From Terriglobus sp. TAA 43 (GTDB taxonomy: Bacteria; Acidobacteriota; Terriglobia; Terriglobales; Acidobacteriaceae): 64,000 nucleotides of DNA. The stretch is from positions 3,038,001 through 3,102,000 of the forward strand of contig NZ_JUGR01000001.1 of NCBI RefSeq assembly GCF_000800015.1, written 5' to 3'. The notes under the pieces are model-generated. The model was not told the DNA's origin, searched no databases, and saw only the letters and a list, made by a program, of their open reading frames with translations. The translations under genes were made by a program, and so were the position numbers. Shown here one piece after another: positions 57,838-64,000 of the stretch (positions within the stretch are counted from its first letter, which is position 1; each line of letters begins with the position of its first letter).

Positions 57838-60800
57838 ATGAAGAATCTTTTGCTTATTGCACCGCTGGCATTAGTCAGCGTTGCTGCTCACGGTCAGGCC
57901 GTTTCGGTAAACGGCGGTGCAATCCAGGGAACCATCACAGACGCATCCGGCGCCGCAGTTTCCGACGCCAACATCACAATTAAGAACCTCGAGCAAGGTA
58001 CGACCAGAACGCTGACGACCGATAAGGCCGGCTTCTACAGCATCGGACCTCTGAATCCAGGTGACTATACCGTCACGGTGGTGGCTTCTGGTTTCCAACA
58101 GCTCGAAGTCAAGACCCGCATTCTTACAGGTACCGCTACTCCTGGCAGCTTCAAGCTCCAGGTTGGTCAGAACTCTGAAACCGTTGAAGTTACCGCTGGC
58201 GAAGTTCAGGTCAACACCGACCAGGCTGGCGTGGCGGACGTTATCACCCGCGAGCAGATTGCAAACCTTCCTGTGAACGGCCGTAACTTCCTGGATCTGG
58301 CTCAGATTGAACCGGGTGTGCAGCTTCAGAACGGCAACACCTTCGATCCCACCAAGTCGGGTTACACGGGCATTGCCGTCAACGGCACTTCGGGCCGTAC
58401 CACCCGTATCCTTCTCGACGGCGCGGACATCACGGATGAAACCGTGGGAACCACGATCTTCAACGTGTCCCAGGGCGCCATCAACGAATTCCAGTTGAAT
58501 CGTTCCACCCAGGACGCTGCCGGTGAAGTTACCTCGCAGGGTGCTGTGAACGTCTCGACCCGCTCGGGTACGAACTCAATCCACGGTGAAGCGTTCTACA
58601 TCTTCCAGGATCAGCGCGCTCTGGACGCGAACCCGAACTCCACGGCAGACGCTAATGGAAACCACATCGCGCCGTACTTCCAGCGCAACCAGTATGGCGG
58701 TAGCATTGGCTTCCCGATCATCAAGGACAAGCTCTTCGGTTTCGGCAATGCAGAGCGCATCCAGCAGAACAGCGCATCCCCGTCCAACCTGGGAACTGTC
58801 TTCAATACTGCTGGTGCTAACCCGGTTGGGCAGTCCTCGACCCTTGCGGCACAGCACCCCACTGTGGGTACACCGTATCGCCAGACCTACTCCACCGTCC
58901 GTCTGGATTACTCTGGCCCGTTCGGCGGTCACTACTTCGCTCGTGGCAACTACAACGTAGATTCGACGACCACTGCAGGCGGAACGACCCGCTTTGCTGC
59001 GTATCCGAATCGCGACAATACGTACGGCATGGCCTTCGGTGCTGACTTCTCCAAGGGTCGCTTCACGCATTCGTTCCGTGGCTCGTACGAGAAGTTCCAC
59101 AACCTCATCACAGACGGTAGCGCCTCCTCTGGCTACAATCCGCTCATAACCGCCAATGGTGCGGTGGCTTACAACTACACGAACCAGCTATATTTCGGAC
59201 CGAACTCGAACGCTCCCCAGGCGACCTTCCAGTCCGATAAGCAGCTTCGTTATGACGGTAGCTACACGCGCGGCACCCACAACATCCGCTTTGGTGGTTC
59301 TTTGAACCGTTTGCAGGGTGGCGGCTATGCTGCCTTCTATGGTTTGGCTCCCCGTTTGAACCCGACCGCGAGCAACCTGCTTTCTGGAACGGTGAATGCC
59401 ACCAACCCACTTGGCCTTGGTTGCAGCGGCGTAGTGGGAGCGCCCGCTTGCCCGGGTGATCCGCTGAACGGTTACAACACCAGCTCTGCGACGATTGCCA
59501 CGGGCAACGGTTATGGCAACAACGTTGCGGGATTTGGTCTGCCTGGTGGCGGTGCACCTGCATGGCGCTACGGGTTCTATGTTGCGGATGCCTGGAAGGT
59601 TACGCCCAGCTTCACGGTGACGGCTGCTCTGCGTTACAGCGTGGACACCAACCGTCAGAACAACAGCTTCGCTTTGCCCACTTGCGGCGATATGACGGCT
59701 ACTGCCAGCTACGTCTGCTCAGGCAAGGCATCCACGACCCCGTTGCTCAGCCTCTTCGATCCGAGCTACACCGCAGGTCATGTGCGCCAGCCGTATAACA
59801 ACTTCGGACCTCAGGTCGGATTGGTATACGCTCCCGGCAACCACAAGACGGTACTGCGTGCAGGTTTTGGTCTTTACTACGAGAGCGTTGTGTTCAACAG
59901 CAGCGGCAACGCGGCAGCCGGTCTCTTGAAGACGGTTCAGTCGTACAACCCTGCATCTGCCTGTGCGTCGACGTCGGTTCTCTTCCCGGACAGCAGCGTC
60001 GTGACCACGTCGCCTGACGGAACGCCTCTGCAGACGCTCTGCCTCCAGCGCACGATTGCTCAGTCCGCTCCGCAGTTCGCTGCTCTGCAGAAGAGCTACC
60101 AGGCTGTGGCGAAGGCTAACCCGAATGTCGTGAACAGTGGATACCTTGGCAACACGCTGAATGCTTCGGGCCTGTATGCGCCGACGTACAAGCAGCCGGT
60201 TTCAGAGCAGTGGAACTTCGGTCTACAGCGTGAACTGTTCAAGGGCGCGGTTCTAAGCGCTGACTATGTCCACAACATGACGTGGCGCATCGGTCAGTCC
60301 ATCGACCTGAATCACACAGGTGCGGCGCGTACCTTCAGCCAGGCAAATGCACTTGCCGCGATCAACCGCCTCTCTGCTTTGTCCACCACGAAGGGCGCCT
60401 GCGGTACGGCGACTGCTGCCACATCCGTTGCAGTCGTGCAGTGCCTCATCAACAACAATCCCTCGTTTGCAATCAACTCCTTCGCCAGCCAGGGACTCGA
60501 TGGTGATGCATACACGAGCTACAACAACTACAAGGTTCAGGGACGCTCGACACCCGCAGCGTTCCCGGGTGTAAATCCTGATCTAGGCCGTGGCACGGTT
60601 ATCCGCCCCGCAGGACGTTCGGGCTACGATGCTCTGCAGGTTGTCTATCGCCAGGCTGCTTCGCACCCGATGAAGGGTATCGACCGCAGCAACATCCAGG
60701 TTTCCTATAACCTGTCCCGTGTTGTGTCGAACATGACCTCAAACGACGAGTTCTTTGGAACCGGCGCCTGGGATTACGACAACCCGAATCAGTACATCGG

Positions 60801-61518
60801 CCGTAACACACTTGACCGTAAGCACCAGCTTTCCTTCGGTGGCAACATCAAGCCGAAGTATGGCCCGGAAATCGGTCTTATCGGTCACTTCTTCTCGGCC
60901 ATTCCGTCGAATCTGATTCTGGATTCGAGCCTCGCCGCAGGAAATATCTTCACGACCGATCTGACAGGCGACGGAACGACGGGCGATCTTGCTCCTGGCA
61001 CGGTGCAGGGTGATTACATGCATCGCGTCAAGGCGAACACGCTTGGCAGCTTCATCACCAATTACAACGGTAGCTACGCAGGAAAGGTAACTCCGGCCGG
61101 CCAGCAGGTGATTAACTCCGGCCTGATGACACTGTCGCAGCTCACAACGCTGAAGGGTGTTATTCAGCCTGTTTCTCAGCTTCCCACGGGAACTGCTAAC
61201 AACAACCCCATGTTCCGTTCGCTGGACGTGAACTTCTCCTACCCGTTCCGGTTTAACAAGTTGCACGAGGGGCTGAGCCTTACGCCGAAGATTGCCTTCT
61301 ACAACATCGCAAACTTCAGCAACTTCAGTTCCTATACCGGAACCCTGCAGAACACAACCACTGCGGGCACGACCAACAGCACTTCGGCTGGCGCTGGGTT
61401 TGTAACGGGTCCGAATAACTTTGCAACTCAGTCGGCACAGCGTACATACCGCGGTGTGGGAACGTTCTCGCAGGGCGCGCCCCGTCAGACAGAGTTCCAG
61501 CTGACCGCAACGTTTTAA
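57838..61518 (+). CDS. Oar-type TonB-dependent receptor 4
   Basis: 1226 residues, the largest here. Short signal peptide (LLLIAPLALVSVAAHGQA), regulatory-like domain (IQGTITDASGAAVSDANI), plug with LPVNGRNFLDLAQIEPGVQ, barrel ending TEFQLTATF. The plug (ILLDGADITDETVG) differs from receptors 1-3, so it is a more distant paralogue. The SD AGGAGG is 10 bases before the ATG. Followed by a strong terminator, so it is transcribed alone. Ligand unknown. Confidence 0.92.
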   Translation: MKNLLLIAPLALVSVAAHGQAVSVNGGAIQGTITDASGAAVSDANITIKNLEQGTTRTLTTDKAGFYSIGPLNPGDYTVTVVASGFQQLEVKTRILTGTATPGSFKLQVGQNSETVEVTAGEVQVNTDQAGVADVITREQIANLPVNGRNFLDLAQIEPGVQLQNGNTFDPTKSGYTGIAVNGTSGRTTRILLDGADITDETVGTTIFNVSQGAINEFQLNRSTQDAAGEVTSQGAVNVSTRSGTNSIHGEAFYIFQDQRALDANPNSTADANGNHIAPYFQRNQYGGSIGFPIIKDKLFGFGNAERIQQNSASPSNLGTVFNTAGANPVGQSSTLAAQHPTVGTPYRQTYSTVRLDYSGPFGGHYFARGNYNVDSTTTAGGTTRFAAYPNRDNTYGMAFGADFSKGRFTHSFRGSYEKFHNLITDGSASSGYNPLITANGAVAYNYTNQLYFGPNSNAPQATFQSDKQLRYDGSYTRGTHNIRFGGSLNRLQGGGYAAFYGLAPRLNPTASNLLSGTVNATNPLGLGCSGVVGAPACPGDPLNGYNTSSATIATGNGYGNNVAGFGLPGGGAPAWRYGFYVADAWKVTPSFTVTAALRYSVDTNRQNNSFALPTCGDMTATASYVCSGKASTTPLLSLFDPSYTAGHVRQPYNNFGPQVGLVYAPGNHKTVLRAGFGLYYESVVFNSSGNAAAGLLKTVQSYNPASACASTSVLFPDSSVVTTSPDGTPLQTLCLQRTIAQSAPQFAALQKSYQAVAKANPNVVNSGYLGNTLNASGLYAPTYKQPVSEQWNFGLQRELFKGAVLSADYVHNMTWRIGQSIDLNHTGAARTFSQANALAAINRLSALSTTKGACGTATAATSVAVVQCLINNNPSFAINSFASQGLDGDAYTSYNNYKVQGRSTPAAFPGVNPDLGRGTVIRPAGRSGYDALQVVYRQAASHPMKGIDRSNIQVSYNLSRVVSNMTSNDEFFGTGAWDYDNPNQYIGRNTLDRKHQLSFGGNIKPKYGPEIGLIGHFFSAIPSNLILDSSLAAGNIFTTDLTGDGTTGDLAPGTVQGDYMHRVKANTLGSFITNYNGSYAGKVTPAGQQVINSGLMTLSQLTTLKGVIQPVSQLPTGTANNNPMFRSLDVNFSYPFRFNKLHEGLSLTPKIAFYNIANFSNFSSYTGTLQNTTTAGTTNSTSAGAGFVTGPNNFATQSAQRTYRGVGTFSQGAPRQTEFQLTATF

Positions 61519-61536
61519 TCGAACCTGAACCTAACC

Positions 61537-61562
61537 AAAAGGGCCGCGAAAGCGGCCCTTTT
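61537..61562. terminator. Terminator after receptor 4
   Basis: 11-bp stem AAAAGGGCCGC/GCGGCCCTTTT with a GAAA tetraloop (61537-61562), 18 bases after the stop. Confidence 0.95.
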
Positions 61563-61622
61563 GCATTGCACTCATCGCTTCACGATGCGTTCCACATGTA
61601 TGGCGCGGTATGCTGTTGCGTC

Positions 61623-62690
61623 ATGAAGATCTTTCGCTCTGTCGCCGCCTCTTGTTTTGCACTTGCGCTCGTTGCTGGAACTTTCGCGCAGAAGAATTCG
61701 CTGCGCATCACGGCTGTGGACGTGGAGGGAGGGCAGGCAACATTGTTTGTTGCGCCTACGGGGCAGTCTCTGCTTGTGGATACAGGTTGGGACAAGAACA
61801 ATGGGCGCGATGCGGATCGTATTGTTGCAGCGGCGAAGTCGATGGGGCTTTCACGCATCGATACGGTATTGTTGACGCACTATCACGACGATCACATTGG
61901 TGGAGTTCCTCAACTCGCAGAGCGCTTTCCGATCGGTGCCTTTCTGGATCACGGTGAGCGTATTTCAAGCGATCCCAATAGCACGTCTTTTCTGGAGAAT
62001 TACCGGAAGGTATTGGCCACCGGGAAGTACAAGCACTTCGTCGTAAAGGCGGGCGACAAGCTACCTGCTCCCGGCTTTGACGCGGTAGCGATCAGCAGTA
62101 ACGGTGTTGTGATGGATCATGATCCTGGAGTGTCCAGTGCGCGCAAAGCTCCGAATCCGCTATGCGTGAATGTGAAACAGCCTGCAACGGATACGCAGGA
62201 GAATGGTCAATCGCTTGGCATCATGATTCGTTTTGCAGGACTGAAGATCGTCGATGCGGGTGACCTGACCTCAGATCGCGAATATTCATTGGTCTGTCCC
62301 GTGAATAAGCTTGGTCCGGTAGATTTGCTGATCGTTTCGCATCATGGCGTGGACTGGAGCAGCAGCCCGGTATTTATCAACTCGATTGCTCCGCGCGTAG
62401 CCATTATGGACAACGGGGCCCATAAGGGGGCCAGCACCTCGGTTATCGATACGATTCGCAAGTCGCCGCGTATTGAGGCGCTGTATCAACTTCACCTTGC
62501 ACCACCTGCGGGTTCGCCCAATCCAGGAAAGACGACACAGGAAGGCCCGGAGCATAACGTTCCAGAAGCATTCATTGCCAATACGTCCGGCACAGATGGA
62601 AAAAACGTGACCATCGTCATCAGTGCGGATGGAAACATGCGTGTGACAAACGATCGTACGGGCGCCAGTAAGCAGTTTGCTCGTAAATAG
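61623..62690 (+). CDS. Exported ComEC-like metallo-beta-lactamase-fold protein
   Basis: 355 residues, signal peptide (FRSVAASCFALALVAGTFAQ). The domain resembles the MBL part of ComEC: DVEGGQATLFVAPTGQSLLVDTG, the zinc motif LLTHYHDDHIGG (HxHxDH), ADAGDLT-like IVDAGDLTS, and VSHHGVDWS with a late His. No membrane helices beyond the leader. It may be a secreted nuclease or hydrolase; substrate unknown. The Met at 61623 fits the leader; the longer frame (61566) overlaps the terminator region. Confidence 0.82.
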   Translation: MKIFRSVAASCFALALVAGTFAQKNSLRITAVDVEGGQATLFVAPTGQSLLVDTGWDKNNGRDADRIVAAAKSMGLSRIDTVLLTHYHDDHIGGVPQLAERFPIGAFLDHGERISSDPNSTSFLENYRKVLATGKYKHFVVKAGDKLPAPGFDAVAISSNGVVMDHDPGVSSARKAPNPLCVNVKQPATDTQENGQSLGIMIRFAGLKIVDAGDLTSDREYSLVCPVNKLGPVDLLIVSHHGVDWSSSPVFINSIAPRVAIMDNGAHKGASTSVIDTIRKSPRIEALYQLHLAPPAGSPNPGKTTQEGPEHNVPEAFIANTSGTDGKNVTIVISADGNMRVTNDRTGASKQFARK

Positions 62691-62793
62691 ATCAGTCGTC
62701 TTAAGTTGATGTGGTTGGCTTTCCTAAGCCCGACCAGATCGTAGGTGTGTGGGTTTCTGCAATCAATTGCCAGTCAGCGTATTCTTCAGGCAG

Positions 62794-64000
62794 ATGCCGG
62801 GTCACCCTTATCAGCACACAGATCGCGAGATTCTGCGGCGCATTCAACGCGCTGGCGGTCGCGCGGGTTACAAACAACTGGTTCGCGAACTGGGTATGGG
62901 CGGTGGTCGCGAACGTCGCATGCTGCTGGAGCAACTGATGCGCATGACGGCTCGCGGCGCACTGGCGAAGATCGACCAGGAGCACTGGGCGTTGCCGGAA
63001 ACAAATGTCGAGCGTGCAAAGAATGACAATCGTTTCGGTGGTCGCCGCGGCTTTGCACACGACCTGAAACAGCGCGTGCGTGATCGCGAGGGCAGTCGAA
63101 AAGATCTGATCGCTGGCAAGTTACAACTGCATCGTGATGGCTTTGGCTTTGTACGTCCGACGGACAGCACTGTGTCTGATGGCGATCTCTTCATCCCGCC
63201 GCACGAGTTGAATGGAGCCATGCAGGGGGACCAGGTGCTGGTGTTGCCTGCGCCTCCTTCGCGTGATGGCCGTCGCAGCGGCCGTATTGTGCGTGTGCTC
63301 ACTCGCCGTAACCCCACGGTCGTCGGCATCTTTCACGCAGGGGGCGCGCGTGGCCGCTCAGTCGATTACGGCAGCGACGATATTCGACTTCGCGGCAGTT
63401 ACGTCACACCGCTGGATGCGCGCATGTCGCAGCCGGTCTTGATTGAGAATGATCGCGATCTTCCGACTGCGGCCATCACGCCGCATCGCACTCTTGGCGC
63501 GGAGGCGAGTGCGCAGGAGCATGTGTGGGACGGCACGCTGCAGAATCTGCATGGGCTGGCTGTCGATGTGGAGATTACGCAGTATCCCACGGAGTATTCG
63601 CCTGCGCGCGGCCGTGTGATTGAAGTGCTGGGTAATCCGGATGCGTTTGGTGTGGATGTGGAGATCGTGATCCGCAAACATCATCTGCCGCATGTGTTTC
63701 CTGCAAATGTGCTGGCAGAGGCGCAGGACGCGGCGCACCGCAATGTTGCTTCGCTGGATGACAACGAAATCCATGCTCGTACGGACTTTCGTGACGAACC
63801 AATCGTTACGATTGATGGCGAGACCGCGAAAGACTTCGATGATGCCGTTCTGGTCCGCAAGCGTGACGACGGCACTTGGGAGTTGCAGGTTCACATCGCG
63901 GATGTTGCAGAGTATGTGCTGGATGGCACGGACCTGGATCTGGAAGCGCGCCTTCGTGGCAACAGCGTGTACTTCCCGGATCGTGCTGTGCCTATGCTGC
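62794..64000 (+). CDS. rnr: Ribonuclease R, C-terminus cut by window edge
   Basis: 402 residues visible, with no stop before the end. N-terminal winged-helix-like part (MPGHPYQHTDREILRRI), cold-shock domain around KLQLHRDGFGFVRPTDS and the start of the RNB domain with TIDGETAKDFDDAVLV, which holds the metal-binding Asp residues, and LQVHIADVAEYV. 3'-to-5' hydrolytic exoribonuclease. The ATG at 62794 is used; TTG 62767 is an alternative. No clear SD near the ATG. Confidence 0.92.
   Translation, partial: MPGHPYQHTDREILRRIQRAGGRAGYKQLVRELGMGGGRERRMLLEQLMRMTARGALAKIDQEHWALPETNVERAKNDNRFGGRRGFAHDLKQRVRDREGSRKDLIAGKLQLHRDGFGFVRPTDSTVSDGDLFIPPHELNGAMQGDQVLVLPAPPSRDGRRSGRIVRVLTRRNPTVVGIFHAGGARGRSVDYGSDDIRLRGSYVTPLDARMSQPVLIENDRDLPTAAITPHRTLGAEASAQEHVWDGTLQNLHGLAVDVEITQYPTEYSPARGRVIEVLGNPDAFGVDVEIVIRKHHLPHVFPANVLAEAQDAAHRNVASLDDNEIHARTDFRDEPIVTIDGETAKDFDDAVLVRKRDDGTWELQVHIADVAEYVLDGTDLDLEARLRGNSVYFPDRAVPML

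Overview
The window reads as chromosomal DNA of an acidobacterium, most likely family Acidobacteriaceae (Terriglobus/Granulicella/Edaphobacter-like). This rests on the density of Oar-type TonB-dependent outer-membrane receptors with an N-terminal carboxypeptidase-regulatory domain (four giant ones here), a membrane-anchored one-component regulator beside one of them, a HpnI-like glycosyltransferase, GC-rich codons and dense packing. No phage, insertion sequence, CRISPR array or plasmid module was recognised.

Layout. 1-5.8 kb: cut-off nadD with DoxX-like and AIM24-like genes, an SQR-like flavoprotein, tRNA-Cys, 1-Cys peroxiredoxin, PhzF-like protein, response regulator. 5.8-14.4 kb: recG with a Lys/Ala-rich insertion, a tautomerase-NatA-NatB operon, a metallo-beta-lactamase-fold protein, two MacB/FtsX-type permeases without an ATPase. 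14.4-24.5 kb: clan GH-D-like glycosidase, HpnI-like glycosyltransferase, two tiny tandem membrane-protein genes, glyA, a disulfide-reductase-like flavoprotein, a LysR/aldo-keto reductase pair, a type-B carboxylesterase. 24.6-29 kb: BamA, a secreted carboxypeptidase-regulatory-like protein, RNase P RNA. 29-44 kb: receptor 1 with a divergent ToxR-like regulator, Tat-exported sugar isomerase-like protein, DUF4126 protein, lipoprotein, S9 peptidase, TrmJ-like methyltransferase, metallo-hydrolase, a three-copy intergenic repeat, a double-cyclophilin protein, a Rieske oxygenase. 44-64 kb: receptor 2 in an operon with a Tat-exported metallophosphoesterase and a phosphoinositide phospholipase C-like protein; MATE transporter; receptor 3 downstream of GH43 and a Y-family polymerase; receptor 4; a metallo-beta-lactamase-fold protein; the start of RNase R.

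How the genes work together. Much of the second half concerns the cell envelope: import of large substrates through TonB receptors, periplasmic hydrolysis (GH43, carboxylesterase, S9 peptidase, phosphoesterase plus PLC-like enzyme) and barrel assembly (BamA). Receptor 2, the phosphoesterase and the PLC-like protein look like a phosphate or inositol-lipid scavenging cassette. Receptor 1 is probably controlled by the divergent membrane-anchored regulator.

Least explained parts: the duplicated 32-33 residue membrane proteins near 17.5-17.9 kb, one with a four-codon leader; the repeat array at 41.71-41.81 kb; the leader hairpin of receptor 4; the RecG insertion. Start codons were chosen by reading Shine-Dalgarno (SD) spacing and family N-termini and are inferences where stated.
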